Source: Acipenser ruthenus
Taxonomy: Eukaryota; Chordata; Actinopteri; Acipenseriformes; Acipenseridae
DNA length: 64,000 nucleotides
Direction of reading: 5' to 3'
NCBI RefSeq assembly: GCF_902713425.1
Contig: NC_081209.1
Span: 10,922,897-10,986,896, forward strand
In this document: in pieces, positions 48,837 through 63,893 of the stretch
Position numbering within the stretch: position 1 is the stretch's first letter
Layout: each line of letters opens with the position of its first letter
The notes under the pieces: generated by a model
What the model was told of the DNA's origin: nothing
Database searches by the model: none
Seen by the model: the letters and a program-made list of their open reading frames with translations, nothing else
Program-made: the position numbers and the translations under genes

Positions 48837-49310
48837 CTTTCAAACCAACAGTTACCTACCAAACAATACCGTCCAGGTGCTTTTCTAGTGACATTAATTA
48901 GAGTGATTTGGCAATTAACACTGAGTGGACCACTGACACAGGTGTGAGGAGTTGTGCCATTGCGTGGGTGCCTGCCTATACCACGCACACTCCAGAAAAA
49001 ACACTCAACAGTTAACATTAGTTAAAAAATTGGGCAGACCTTATTGCCTTGTTAACACTCCAGGTTTCGTTGCTGGAGTTCACATTGAACTTATTTATAC
49101 AGCGCAATTATTTACATGTGTGCGCCTGCCTGCATTAACCGAGATCGCAAGGCTACAATATGTTTCTACATTCAATCCACAGCGACAAGGGACTGATGTT
49201 AAAACAAACAAACAAAAAAACCTAGACCAGCCTACAATTAAGCAATATATTTAATGTAAAGAAAACGTTCATTTCTTACTTTCTCAAGCTGCTTCTGTAT
49301 GAACATCTTA
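48837..49310 (-). promoter_or_regulatory. 5' flank/promoter of ZP-g
   Basis: It is nearly identical to the ZP-a and ZP-e flanks, with CAGGTG at 48939-48944. The promoter sequence is preserved although the gene behind it is broken. Confidence 0.4.
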
Positions 49311-49312
49311 GT

Positions 49313-50788
49313 CAGAGTCACGATTCGGTCAGTCGCTGACACAAATAACATTTCGTGATTTGAGCATTTATTATCAAAGAACGAAATGCAAGGTTATTTC
49401 GGTCTTTGAGCAAATTATTTTGGTCAAAGTGCAAAATGGAAAATATCATACAAGCAAAGATAGAAACATAAAAGAAGAGACAGCTTCTTCGGTCTTTGAG
49501 TAAAGAGATATAATCAAATTGGTGAATGTGCTTTGAGAAAATGCACAGTTCATGAACGGATTTTGAGGATTCAAGGCTCCATTTCTTTCAAGTGCAACAA
49601 CTTCTGTCAAACAAAGAAGTGCTTCTGTGCGCGAGGGCGTGCAACGCACTTCTAAATGCCACAGCATCACGTCTTGCAAAAACAAATACAAATACAGTGA
49701 TGTGTAGGCCTATGTTTCTATATCTAAACTGGGATTTTTTTTAATGAGCTCTCATTATGGTTTCTTATATGTATCTAATTTGATTGAACTACTTTAATTT
49801 ATTATTATTATTTATTTATTTAGCAGACGCCTTTATCCAAGGCGACTTACAGAGACTCGGGTGTGTGAACTATGCATCAGCTGCAGTCACTTACAACTAC
49901 GTCTCACCTGAAAGACGGAGCACAAGAAGATTAAATGACTTGCTCAGGGTCACACAATGCGTCAGTGGCTGAAGTGGGATTTGAACCGGGGACTTCCTGG
50001 TTACAAGCCTAGTTCTTTAACCACTGGACCACACAGCCTCCTAATTTGACCTGACTGTTGTTATCTAAACAATTAAAACGGTGTTTTAAAACGAGGCTCA
50101 GAAGCTCAGTGCTCTCAATGTGGTTTATTTTGAAAATGTTCATTTACCAAAGTTGTCATCATCTAAAATAAAAACATTTAAGAAGGGTTTCTTGTTGTCA
50201 AGCAGTCTCCGTCTTTATTCCACAAGCCACTGTCTGGTGCTGATGGGGTCTGCATACCCCGTTTTCTAAAAAGTGGTAGTTCACCGCTTTCTATAATTTA
50301 TGAGAACATTAAACGTTCAATTACCATATTTTTTCTTTCTTTCTTTCTCTTATAAAACAGTGATTAGACGAACATGTTTAGACATTTGATTTTGCAGTTT
50401 AAATACTTTGTATACAATAGTCTTATAATATGAATAATGTTGCTTTTTTTAGTTGTTTCCTCAAAAACGGTAATTTCTAAATAACAATGCGAGAACATTA
50501 CGAACGCTATTTCAAATTCGCTTGAAGTTGAGTGTTTGAGGTCACTATCCTGCTAAATTGGTTGTGCTAACTTCCTGCATAAATAATAAATACTTAAATA
50601 ATAAATCTATGACGTGTCTCTCATAAATGAAATTTACGGATTTCCTGTTCATTCAATATTCGCAATTTGAGCGACATAATTTACTCAAAGACCAAATTAA
50701 CATTTCATTTCGTTCTTTGCTAATTTGTAAATGCTCAAATCCCGATTTTTTTTTCCTCTCGGCGATTGACCGAATCCTCACCGAGTGT
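49313..50788. mobile_element. Element L, fourth copy
   Basis: It has the same orientation and layout as 2205-3680, with both long inverted ends and an internal type A SINE. Near-identity with that copy points to recent segmental duplication rather than independent insertion. Confidence 0.6.
49801..50041 (-). mobile_element. SINE type A in element L
   Basis: It is the same insertion as at 2694-2933 and 25004-25244, flanked by TAATTT at 49795-49800 and 50042-50047. Confidence 0.8.
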
Positions 50789-51561
50789 AATATGTACACC
50801 AGTGGTATATATTTTGTGTAACTATCGGTCTTGTCTAATAACGTCCATATTATATAAAAAGAGAAGATAATGCGTGGGGAACACCCTACATTATCTCGTC
50901 GACGTGACCTATATGAGAAATAATAAATACAAAAAAACACAAACATCTATTAACTAATATATGGTTAATAAGAATGGCATGTGCATTTTAATATTCAGTA
51001 GCAGCTGTTTTTATTATCTGGATGGATACTGTCTAATTCTTTATATTGTATAATTATTGTATACATATTTATAAATGTGTTAAGTTAATCATATTGTTAT
51101 TGCTCTTCAAAAATTCTGATTTGAACCAACACTACTGAAAATAACTGGAAGCAAAAATCTGTCAACTTGTGAAGAGGTTGAAACTTACAGCATGTCTGCA
51201 GTTTGAACAGGCAGGCTATGAAACCAATGTAATACTATTTGACATTGTCTGCAATCCATTGTTTCAGCTGATAAGGGGGCTGCTAACACACTATCAACAT
51301 AGGCATCCAACAGGAAAGTGTTAGCTGCCCAGTGCAGCAACACAATGGATTTGCTGTACAACAAAACTGTCTCAATGGGGAGCCTGCTTAATCCATCATT
51401 TCTACTGAAGATACCTTTCTGCCTCCAGCCCCAATTTTAATATACAGGGATCCATCCAAGAAGGAGCATCCTGCACCATGTAGGGATCTCCCAAAATTCT
51501 GGGATTCAATGAATTAGAGATACTGAAACTCGGACATCAACCCTGTTCATTTTCACATATA
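50789..51561. other. Spacer between ZP-g and ZP-h
   Basis: The first ~150 bp match 3681-3850. From about 51280 it matches the ZP-f and ZP-g 3' flanks (caacaggaaagtgttagctg). The middle (50.95-51.28 kb) is found nowhere else in the window. No gene is seen. Confidence 0.5.
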
Positions 51562-53186
<1,625 letters not shown>

Positions 53187-53823
53187 TTAAATCCCCTGCA
53201 GCTAATTGACAGTGCAGCCCAGAAGCCTATTTAAAATAAATTTAAAAAAACAAAAAAAAAAACCAAACACATGCATCCATTCAATTACAAGATTAGTGAG
53301 CAAGAGGTATAGAGATGACCAGAAGGATACATTGCATACAAGGGGTTGAAATGGAAGGAATTTATAATGGTCTTTCAAACTAGCAAGAAATGGAGTTGGA
53401 AATTGCACCATGCAGCAGTTAACAGGTCCAGCAACATTTCTCCCCACACAGAACTACAAAACCAAATTGAAAGTTCTCCCAGCTAATGTTAAGAGGTACA
53501 CAAGTACCCAGGTTAAATATCAGACACCATTAGATAGTGCCCCCCACAAAAAAAAAGCCACTATTTCTCCAGTGCCCCTGGTGGCTATCTGCCCAGTACA
53601 GATTAATGCCCAATCAAACTTAGCCCAGCTTTACTGGTTTTGTAGAAGTAACTTTCACTTAATGCTAAATGTAAATTTACTAAACTAAAATGACAGAAGC
53701 CCTGTACCAATCCTGTTACGCAAGGGGAGCAATTATCCGGCAGAAAGATGTTGGATGCATGAAAACAAAAACGTTACTCGGTGGCAGAAATCACAGGACA
53801 GGAGAGGGTCTTTATGTAGCCAT
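53187..53823. other. 3' flank of ZP-h, no gene
   Basis: This is the mirror of 22227-22857. The outer part of the flank is missing because of the deletion that also removed the Tc1-A terminus. AATAAA for ZP-h is at 53829-53824 on the minus strand. Confidence 0.6.
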
Positions 53824-53846
53824 TTTATTTTGCAACATACAAGAAA

Positions 53847-56800
53847 TCAGAATTGCCTTGCTGGCGAGCTGCTGGAAACCGTGCCAACTGCTGTGTGCAT
53901 TTCATCAACGGGGACAGGAACGAGGAGGTCACTGCTGGACTTGAAGCAGAGTCTGGGATGACGCCACACGCACATGTAGTAGCCCAGAGACAGGGCTCCC
54001 AGGACAGCCATCAGGATCAGGGGAGCAGCCAGAACAGGCTGCCAGGCCAGAGCCTGCTGGGGCTCTGGGGGAGGAAGGGGTTAGGAACAGGAAGGGATCC
54101 CAGTGCAGCTACACTCTACAGTGCCCAGGAGCAGTTTCATGAGGGTCTGTTACTTTAGGACCTGCAGGGAAGCACACATGGGGCATGGGAGGGCAAGAGT
54201 GCCTTGTTCCACTATTAGAAAACATTAAGTTTAGTCAGTCTCCTAGGGTGAAGTTATGGTTATATGCCGTGGACTGGAATGGGTTTTGGCAGATATTGTA
54301 CAATGCAGGTTAAGGCAACATGACTGCAAGGGAACCTGTAGTGTAAAAATGAAAGTTAATGCCATGCAAGCCAAATGCACACTGGATTGGAGACTTCAGT
54401 TTGAACTCACCCTCCAGTGACAGAGCAGGGCTTCTCTGGTAGAATTCCTGGCTTCCAGCAGACAGCTCTTCAGGAAGGATCCTCAGGGGTCCCAACACTG
54501 CAGTGTGTCTCAGCCCCTCTTCAGCTGCTCAGGAGAAAGGGAGCCTGGTTATAAAACGGGACCTGTTGCTTTACAGCAGGCAGTACCAGTCACTACACCA
54601 GGGGCACTCCAAGAGGGTGCTGGATGAAAAACTACCCAAGAGAAGCAAAACTGATGGCAACAGGCCATTGAGCAGAGTACCAACAAGACAGCAAGAAGCC
54701 TCTGGTTGGGAGGGGAATGGTTCTTTTGCAATACAGGCTCTGGCAGACCTATTTGAGCATCCTTTGTTGGCTGCCATCCAATTTAAGTCACTCACCATAG
54801 AAGTTAAATTTAAAACCATACAAAAAACTACACACCACCTGTGTAAGCTATATAGAAAGAGTAGAATTCGTACCCGTGTCCCTCCTCTTCCTCAGATTGC
54901 AGTTTGAGGTACAGCAGCTGCACACAGAGCTCCGACCAGGGTTATCCAGGAGCTCCCAGCTGGAACACAAGAGCAGGACACTGAACCTAAAGACACTGCA
55001 ACAGACTTCTACACAGAGCAGTATAATGGGGTCATTGAGCTGGGCAGAGTCCCAGGCCAGCAAGTGGCAATGGATATAGACCTAGGAAATAATTTGATAA
55101 AACGGAACACTAATAAAACCAACAACATTTGCTCTAGAAACCAAATTGTTTACAAAAAGGTTATGCACATTACAAGCACCACATCAGATACTGAAAGAAT
55201 TCATTAAACAAGTAGAGAATCTTGGTAACTAGCTGCCCTGAGACTTCCAATACAACACAGATTAACCCATCAAATACTCACATCTGTATTCAGTTGTGTA
55301 AACCTGAAGGCCTGGACAACCAGATGGATCTCAGAGGTCTGGACTCTGGGCAGAAACCTGGAGTTGCCAGCCGGTCCGTCTACTTCCTGTGTTCCAGGGA
55401 GACTTCCTGTACAAAATTACATTCCAACCCTTTGTGTGCACTAGTGGAAAGTTTGAACTTAACTTGGGGCTGGTTTCCACAAATCATGGACAGCTTACCT
55501 AAATTAAAGCCCAGCTACAATCTATGCCTTCCCAGTTTAGTTCAGCTGAGCTTTTGCCATGTTCACAAAGCTGACCATTCAACACCCATTCCTAAATCCA
55601 AGCAGGACTGTGCTCCCAAGTGCTAAACATTCAGATTTAAATGTTGCCTTTACTACACAGCTTGCAGTGAATATCTACCCGTGGTTGGTGATGAGCGGGT
55701 AGGTCTGGCTTGAAGGGCTCAGCTCTGGAGTGCTGGCAGCAACACACTCTTCCATGTAGACCATCAGCGACATGTGGAATTGCTGCTTCACTGCAGCCGC
55801 GATGTTGATGGGGGACCCCAGGAAGAACAGACTGGAAGTGTGTGGGGCTGAGAAGTCACAAAGGAGAGGAGCATGAGAACAGAAACCCACCCAACTCATC
55901 TCACTAGCCAGCGCAGAGCAGCGCAGCATTGACCAGCACCAGAGAAATAGATCAAAATATTGTTCTACTTGACTAGAGGAAGTGACCCAATGAGCACCAC
56001 AGGCTGCTCCCCCTGCCAGGTTAGGGTTGCACTGGACACCTTTCTAAGCCAATAGACCAAGTGTTCATTGCAGGACAGCAAACTCACCATTCATAATCCC
56101 CATGGTAAACTCCAGCTTCCCAAACCCAGAGGCATCCCCAAGTGCAGGGTTATACACTGGAGGAGTCCAGCCAGCAGGTCTGGAGAAGACAGGTAGAAAG
56201 CTTTAGTTAGAACAGCAACACACCAAAACAATTTGCATTCAGCAGAAGACACTGAATTGTAAACAGTTTATTGGCAATATTTAATGCAAACTTACTCTTG
56301 CTGCCTTCACAGTAAGGAAGCTGGTCCAGATTCCTAATGCAGTAAATCATTTGATTTCACAGAAATAACTTTCAGTGCCATAAAATGGGTCTTTAACTGC
56401 TCCCCATTAAAGGCAATAACTCGAAGTATATAAAATACAGTAAATAGATTTTGTGAAATTTAGTTCTAAAAAATAATCCACAAATTAGATACTGTTAAGT
56501 CAAGTGTCAGACATTATGCAATACTCAACTGAATGCATGAACAGCCCAGAGGCTTAACACATCTTCACAGGAGTTACAGCATGTTTAAGCCAAGTCCAGC
56601 ACTCACTTGGTATAGGTGCACACAATAGCCTGATTGAATGGAGTCTGGTAGAAGCCTCTCTGGGTGGGCTTGTAGGTCAGCACATTCATGTAACTGGTAA
56701 CATTGGCAGTAACCTGGGCAAGACATGGATAAAAAAAAAAAAAAAAATCACTGCTGAAGACAGATTTAAAAACACTTGATCTGCAGTTCAAAAGGAAAGA

Positions 56801-57577
56801 CAAACCATTAATCTTTAGAAAACTGGTTATAGTATACTATGTGAACAGCCCAAAAACGATGCATTTAGTTAAAAAAAAAACCCGTAAATACTCAAGTCAT
56901 TACTAATATACTGATACCAATACAACGTTTGTACCAAGTCATGTAGCGCATCTTAGCTTTAAAGACATTGTTAAACATACGTTTTAAAAAGCGTTGTTAC
57001 AACTAACCAATATTGTATAAACCCTGCAAGAAAAAAAAGCTTCCGAATACAATGTGTATTTATACAAGCGTGTACAGTTTAATAAGGTGCAGTGCAATTT
57101 CAGTTCGAATGCTTCTTACGTGAACCCAGCATACAAGCCCTTAGAAGCCACTTACCATGCGCATGAAGCGGCAGTCCAGCAGCCCGTACTGGAACACCAC
57201 CATGTTATTACCGGCGCTGCTGCTGGATGGAGGACAGGGTCCCAGCAGGAGGCCACTCATACTCACAGCTACAGTGGAAACGGGTTTGGAATAAAGCGGA
57301 ATATGCAACCATTTTATTTTAGGTTTCATGTAATGCAAAGTTTTACCTTATAACTATGACTGATCTTTAAAATAGCCAAGTACGCACTACTAAGTGTTGC
57401 ACAAGAGAACATCATATCTGGATATCAGTAAAACGAGTGCGTTAACACACCCACATTATGTACCGGTACAGTCAGTACTACCAAAACATAAGACAAAAAA
57501 CACACTAACCCCACGAGTAGCCTACATTACTTTCCTGCGGTGCAGCAAACGGTACACAGCAACGCGCAAGCACAACA
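53847..57577 (-). pseudogene. zp3-like: ZP-h: ZP3-like pseudogene, mirror of ZP-d
   Basis: Exons by mirror position: 1 remnant 57531-57577, 2 57156-57268, 3 56607-56713, 4 56088-56179, 5 55679-55858, 6 from about 55382 to 55282, 7 up to 55081, 8 54874-54959, 9 54411-54524, 10 53847-54064. It shares with ZP-d the missing promoter and start codons, the 72 nt exon 2 deletion, the lost exon 5 and exon 6 acceptors, and the exon 7/intron 7 fusion. It differs in keeping Trp in exon 8 (CTGGGAG) and in a Leu-to-Ile change in the membrane helix. It is dead for the same reasons as ZP-d. Confidence 0.9.
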
Positions 57578-57723
57578 CATATTGCCTTGTTAACACTCCA
57601 GGTTTCGTTGCACCGGCTATGCGTGAGTTCAAATTTAAGTTAGTTTTACAGCGCAACTATTTACTAACTTTAACAAATGACCTTATTAGAGGCTTCCCGT
57701 TTTTCAGATTGCTCAGGCGCAAT

Positions 57724-57819
57724 CCGGTCAGACTGACTGGAGCATCATTAGTAAACTATACCACACTGCGCTTGGTCAGACTGACTGGAGCATCATTAGT
57801 ACAGTATACCACACTGCGC
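57724..57819. repeat. Two tandem 48 bp repeats (mirror)
   Basis: This is the reverse complement of 18230-18325, about 150 bp upstream of the ZP-h exon 1 remnant. Confidence 0.8.
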
Positions 57820-57898
57820 TCAGCTTTGTGTGGCGGCTGATACAAAACATAATGAACGACTATTAAAGAAAGGTGGTGGAATCACATTTACTGATTTT

Positions 57899-59835
57899 TA
57901 ATACTAAATATAGTATATGATATTCTAAAATATGTACAATTCATAATTCAGCTATATTCACATTCAGAATGGCATTCAATATTTAGTACATTGTGGGTTT
58001 TAGTATTTATACAACTGTTAACACAAATATTCTGAAATAAATAAATAACATGGCAATGACATTCATTGCCCATTCTCAGACATTCTTTGTATATTTCAAT
58101 ATTTCTGAAGGTATGTATTTTGATAGGGAAATAATGTATTATACTGCCACTAAAACACACCATTTTATTATTCTAAAGTCCATACTTATGGACTAACCAA
58201 CCTTAAAAGTAGCCCGTCTAAGCAAATGTAAAAATAATCAAATGAAAACATGTTTAAATGAAACAATGCTTTTCTACATTGAGGGATTTTGACTTCATTT
58301 GTAATTCTTGTCATTTAAAAAAAAAAAGTAGATTTTTCTCCTTATAGTGGACACATTAGATTTGATCATTCTGCACTTGTCGAGGTTGTTATACAGCTTT
58401 TACTGCATAATAACGAGGGATTGTATGAACTATTTATCCATGTTTGTCCTGCAGTCCCATGCAATACAGTTCCATGAATCACATCTGCGATCCTTTGTTT
58501 CAGCAGACAGTGAAACAGGCCCTCCAACAGGAAACTGTTTGCTGCCATGGTTGCCCAACGCATCAGCACTGATTTTGGTGGCCAGTTTGATTCCTCTACA
58601 GTGCTGGACAGCAAAATGTAATTGGAATGCTTTAAGATGGGTAACTTCACACTCAAATTATTTTTCCAGTTGAAGGCTGTTGGAACAAATTATTGTTAAA
58701 ATAGTACGGTCTACAAATAAAGTAGTGCTTTTTTGTAGACATGAAAATAATTGAACCCAAAAGAAGCTATAATTTAATATTAGACTTAGTTATGCTAAAT
58801 GTCATTTCCTAATCTCATCTTTAGTTGTCAAGTACAGATGTCAATCTTGGTGATTCATACCAAGTTTTAGGTTCAGACTTAGACAGAAAGTAAACATTTA
58901 GTTGGGACACCTTTACATTGTGGCAACCAGAAACTAAATAAATATTATCCAATAAAAAGTTAACTAGCTTAAACTGGTTGTCAAGAAACTAGTTTCATAA
59001 ACCCAAGCTTTAGTGATCCTACAAAACTACTTTAGTTTATCTAGTTAGAATTATGGGAAGAACTGCCACTACACTGTTTTTTGTAAGGGTTTCTACAGAA
59101 CCCATGTACCATGCCTTTTTATTGGAGATAGTTTATTATTTTTATTAAAATATTTTATTATTTTTATTTTTTACTTTTGCTCAGACAGGCTTCTTTTAAG
59201 GTCAGTTATACCATAAGTATGGGCTTCAGAATCATAAAATAGTTCATTTTAGTGGCAGTATAATACATTATTTACCTATCAGTCAGAAATGTAGAAATAT
59301 ACAAAGCATGTATGAAATTGTGCAATGAACGTCACTGCCATAATTTTTATTTATTTATTTCAAAATATTTGTGTTAACAGTTGTCCAAATAGGCTACTGA
59401 AACCGGCAACGTATTAAATTCCATACTTGCTAACATTTGGAAACTGTTCAGCGGGACCCTTGTCCCCGGTGTGGCGGTGGGTCTTACGCATGATGCACGT
59501 GACCAGCATGGCAGTAAACACAGGCAAAAATGAAGCGTTCTTACCTTTGTATACCGGTAAGTTAGTGATCAGCAGATGTGTCAGCCACACGAAGAGCACG
59601 GCGTGTGGTTTTCTCTAAGTCAACTGTGCAGAATACATGAATTTTTTTCTGTGTGTAAATATCGGGACTTTCTTCCTATGCATCGGGACGCGGGACATTT
59701 TCTAGGAAATCGGGACTGTCCCGACCGTATAGGGACTGTTGGCATGTATGAAATTCTGAATACAATTCTGAATATGAATATAGTTCAGTTATGGCAAAAA
59801 TTCTATTTTAGAATATCATATACATATTTAGTATT
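57899..59835. mobile_element. Element X, mirror copy
   Basis: It pairs base by base with 16214-18150 (positions sum to about 76,049). It has the same inverted arms and the same internal MITE. It lies between the divergently oriented ZP-h and ZP-i. No gene is seen. Confidence 0.5.
59414..59754. mobile_element. Small MITE in element X (mirror)
   Basis: This is the reverse complement of 16295-16635, with GTCCCG/CGGGAC motifs near 59,650-59,740. Confidence 0.5.
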
Positions 59836-60049
59836 ATCCAGGGCGACTTACAATCGTAAGCAAAAACATTTCAAGCGTTACAATACAAGTAATACAATAA
59901 GAGCAAGAGTAATACAATAAGAGCAAGAATCCTTTAATTGTCGTTCATTATGTTTTGTATGAACGCACGTATAGACGGTGCAACGAAACCTGGAGTGTTA
60001 ACAAGGTAATAAGGTCTGTCCAATTTTTTAATTGATGTTAACTGTTTAG

Positions 60050-60220
60050 TATTTTTTTCTCTTGGAATGTGCGTGATATACGCAGGCACCCGCGCAATGG
60101 CACGACTCGTCACACCTGTGTCAGTGGTCCACTCAGTGTTAATTGCCAAATCACTCTAATTAATGTCACTAGAAAAGCTCCTGAACGGTAGTGTTTGGTA
60201 GGTAACTGTTGGTTTGAAAG
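60050..60220 (+). promoter_or_regulatory. ZP-i proximal promoter with CACCTG E-box
   Basis: CACACCTGTG (E-box core 60113-60118) lies about 103 bp upstream of the ATG. A conserved block 'tgccaaatcactctaattaa' (about 60143-60162) follows. ZP genes are classically driven in oocytes through such an E-box (FIGLA); binding here is inferred. Confidence 0.45.
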
Positions 60221-63200
60221 ATGATGGCGGCGTTGTGGAAATGTGTCGTGATTGCGCTTTGCTGTGTACCGTTTGCTGCACCACAGGAAGGTAATGTGGG
60301 CTACTCGTAGGGGTTAGTGCGTTGTGTGCCTTCAGTTTCGTTAGTACTGACTGTACCGGTACATAATGTTGGTGTGTTAACAGACTCGTTTTATTGATAT
60401 CCAGACATGGTATCTCCTTGTGCAACACTTAAAAGTGCGTACTTGGCTATGCAAAGATCATTCATAGTTACAAACGTTGTCCTTGTGTTACATGAAACCT
60501 AAAGTTAAAATATTTGTGTGTTTTACTTTATTTTTAAACCCGTTTCTCCTGTAGCTGTGAGTACAGCCTGCGGCGTGGACTCTGTGGCTGTGAGGGTGTT
60601 GTTGGATTACTCTCGATCGGCGTTGCCTCTGGACCCGAGTGGCCTCCTGCTGGGACCCTGTCCTCCATCCAGCAGCAGCGCCGGTAATAACATGGTGGTG
60701 TTCCAGTACGGGCTGCTGGACTGCCGCTTCATGCGCATGGTAAGTGGCTTCTAACGGCATGTATGAAGTGTTTGGGCTAAAATTACACTGTATTGCACAG
60801 AACATGCTTGTATATGCATTGTAATTTAATGAATTTTCCTGCAGTGATTATGCAATATTGGTTTTGGCTGTAATGGCTTTATGTGTATTTAATTGATGCT
60901 AGGATGTGCAGGACTAAATTATACAAATTTTCTATTGGCAGCTTTTGTAAGGGTAATGACTTGAGTATTTGCACTTTTTTTTCCTTTAAACAAACTAAAT
61001 GCATTGTCTTGGCTTTGGGCTGTTTGACAGGTGGTGTGTGTTGTAACACCAATCTTGTGGAGGTGTGTCTTGCCTTTTGAACTGCAGGTCAAGTGTTTAA
61101 TCTCTATTCAGATTTTTTTTTTAACCCATGTCTTGCCCAGGTTACTGCCAATGTTACCAGTTACATGAATGTGCTGACCTACAAGCCCACCCAGAGAGGC
61201 TTCTACCAGACTCCATTCAATCAGGCTATTGTGTGCACCTATACCAAGTGAGTGCTGGACTTGGCTTAAACATGCTGTAACTCCTGTGAAGATGTGTTAA
61301 ACCTTTGGGGTATTGAGTCATACATGTCTGCTTGACTTCATGGTATCTAATTTGTGGCTTTCCTTTTGAGAACTCTTTACAAAATCTTTTTTTTTTTGTG
61401 CCTTTTTAATGGGGAGCAGTTATTTTAACCCATCTTATGGCACTGGAAGTAATCTGTGCAAAATAAAGTGATTTACTGCATTAGGAATTCTAGACCAGCT
61501 TCCTTGCTGTGAAGGCACCAAGAGTAAGTTTGCATTAAATATTGCCAATAAATTGTTTACAATTCATTGTCTTCTGCTGAATGCAAATTGTTTTGGTGTG
61601 TTGCTGTTCTAACTAAAGCTTTCTACCGGTGTCTTCTCCAGACCTGCTGGCTGGACTCCTCCAGTGTATAACCCTGCACTTGGGGATGCCTATGGGTTTG
61701 GGAAGCTGGAGTTTACCATGGGGATTATGAATGGTGAGTTTGCTATCCTGCAATGTACACTTGGTCTATTGCTTTAGGAAGGTGTCCAGTGCAACACTAA
61801 CCTGGCAGGGGAGCAGCCTTTGGTGTTCATTAGGTCACTTCAAGTCAAGTAGAAAATGTTTTAATTCCTCTGGTGCTGGTCAATGCTATTCTGTCCTGGC
61901 TAGTGAAATGAGTTGGGTGGGTTGCTGTTCTCATGCTCCTTTCCTTGATGTCTCAGATGACTTCTCAGCCCCACGCACCTCCAGTCTGTTCTTCCTGGGG
62001 TCCCCCATCAACATCGCGGCTGCAGTGAAGCAGCAATTCCACATGCCACTGATGGTCTACGTGGAAGAGTGTGTTGCTGCCAGCACTCCAGAGCTGAGCC
62101 CTTCAAGCCAGACCTACACACTGATCACCAACCATGGGTAGATATTCACTGCAAGCTGTATAGTAAAGGCACAATTTTAAATCTGAATGTTTAACACTTG
62201 GGAGCACAGTAGTCCCTTTTTAAATTAGGAAGGCGTTGAATGGTCAGCTTTGTGAACATGGCAAAAGCTCAGCTGAACTGCGCATTCCCAGCATGGACAG
62301 TAGATTGTAGTTTCAAATGGACTGGTTCTTTATCTAGTTTCTAATTTGGTTCACAGACCCTAATCTTTCTTTAGGGAAGATGAATAACATGATTGGTGTT
62401 AACGAGGGTCTGTGAAACCAGCCCCAGTTTAAGTTTACACTTTCCACAAGTAGTCTTGTGCACACAACTAGGGTTGGAATGGTAATTTGTACAGGAAGTC
62501 TCATTGGAAGTCTTGCTCACTACTTCCAGTGGTTGTCTGATTGTCCCCAGTCCTGGTGAGTGCCTCCCCCTGCTCAGTGCTTGTGTTTCTCCTTGCAGAT
62601 GCTTTGTAGACGGCCAGGCTGGTAATTCCAGATTTCTGCCCAGAGTCCAGACCTCTGAGATCCGTCTGGTTGTCCAGGCCTTCAGGTTTACTCAACTGAA
62701 TACAGATGTAAGTATCTGATGGGTTAATGGTGGATTGTATTGGAGGGCACAGGGCAGCTAGTTAACAAGACAACACGTATCTGAAGCTGTGCTTGTGGTG
62801 TGTAATACTTTTGCAAGGACAATTCAGAGCTGGTAATAAGATGGTGGCAGTTCGAGCAATTTTAATGTCTTGGAGTTTTATTTTAAATCTGTTATCCTAG
62901 GTGTATCTCCATTGCCGCTTGCTGGCCTGGGACCCTGCCCAGCTCGATGACTCCACCAAGAAAGCCTGTTCATTCAACCAGAGAACCAGGAGGTAAGGAC
63001 TCGACCCTGCTGAGGCTGCTGTCTGTGCAAGGCTGTGAGGTCCAGTTAACCAACACTAGTCACCCAGGACTATTAATTTCTTAGACACCGTTATCCAGGG
63101 CGACTTACAACTGTTACAAGATATCGCATTATTTTTATATACAATTACCCATTTATACAGTTGGGGGTTTTTACTGGAGCAATCTAGGTAAAGTACCTTG

Positions 63201-63893
63201 CTCAAGGGTACAGCAGCAGTGTCCTCCCCTGGGGATTGAACCCACGACCCTCTGGTCCAGAGCCCGAACCACTCTATTCTGTTGTGTGGAGAATTGACAT
63301 GTGTTCTCACTGTTGGGTAATGGTGTGCATGTCCCTAGGGCAGGGTTTCCCCAGTTCTGGTCCTGAGATTCCCCATGTGTCTGGTTTTCGTTTCAATGGA
63401 GTTCTGAATTACTTAATTGAACAATTCATTGGCTTAATTAGGCCTTTGTAATTTTGTTTAAGCAGTTGGAGATTTCAAGTTAACTATACAATTTTAAAAG
63501 TAATTTAATTAACTTTTTAGCAGATGAGAACAATAAGGGTCTAAGCACATTGTTTCAATTAAGGGTTTGACTTGAATTGAGACACTGCAGACACAGGGGT
63601 CCCCCAGGACCAGGATTGTGGGAGGAAACCCTGCCCTAGGGAACTACTTGTGCATCCTAAACAAACCTGGTTGTGGGAATTTCTGTGCGTACAGTTCACT
63701 CCTGCATTTTTACCTTCATGTAGTGGGTGTAAAAATATGGCCAAAATGTACTTCTATCAAGTGTATTGAAATGTCTTTGGGTTCAGTGTCCTGCTCTTGT
63801 GTTCCAGCTGGGAGCTCCTGGATAACCCTGGTCGGAGCTCTGCGTGCCGCTGCTGTACCGCCAAATGCAATTTCAGGAAGAGGAGGGACACGG
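60221..63893 (+). CDS. zp3-like: ZP-i: ZP3-like egg-coat protein, exons 1-8 intact (partial, runs off window)
   Basis: Exons: 1 60221-60290, 2 60555-60739, 3 61141-61247, 4 61642-61733, 5 61957-62137, 6 62599-62707, 7 62901-62992, 8 63808-63893; all borders are GT-AG and phases match. It gives 307 codons; with exons 9-10 as in sister copies the protein would be 417 residues. Signal peptide is about 1-20. ZP-N runs from Cys29 to Cys117 with sequon N89. Internal hydrophobic patch FTMGIM is at 145-150 and ZP-C runs to about residue 279. The ZP3-type KKACSF and CRCCTAKC clusters and the furin-type site RKRR (302-305) follow. ZP3 proteins polymerise with other ZP subunits into the egg coat after cleavage and loss of the anchor. 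It is divergent to ZP-h. This is the only copy here that looks functional. Confidence 0.9.
63069..63275 (-). mobile_element. SINE type B in intron 7 of ZP-i
   Basis: This is the mirror of 12774-12980, antisense to the gene, adjacent to the hAT-like MITE. Confidence 0.85.
63332..63641. mobile_element. hAT-like MITE in intron 7 of ZP-i
   Basis: CCCTAGGG flanks (63332-63339 and 63634-63641) and CAGGGTTTCC-type inverted ends mirror 12409-12717. Confidence 0.7.
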
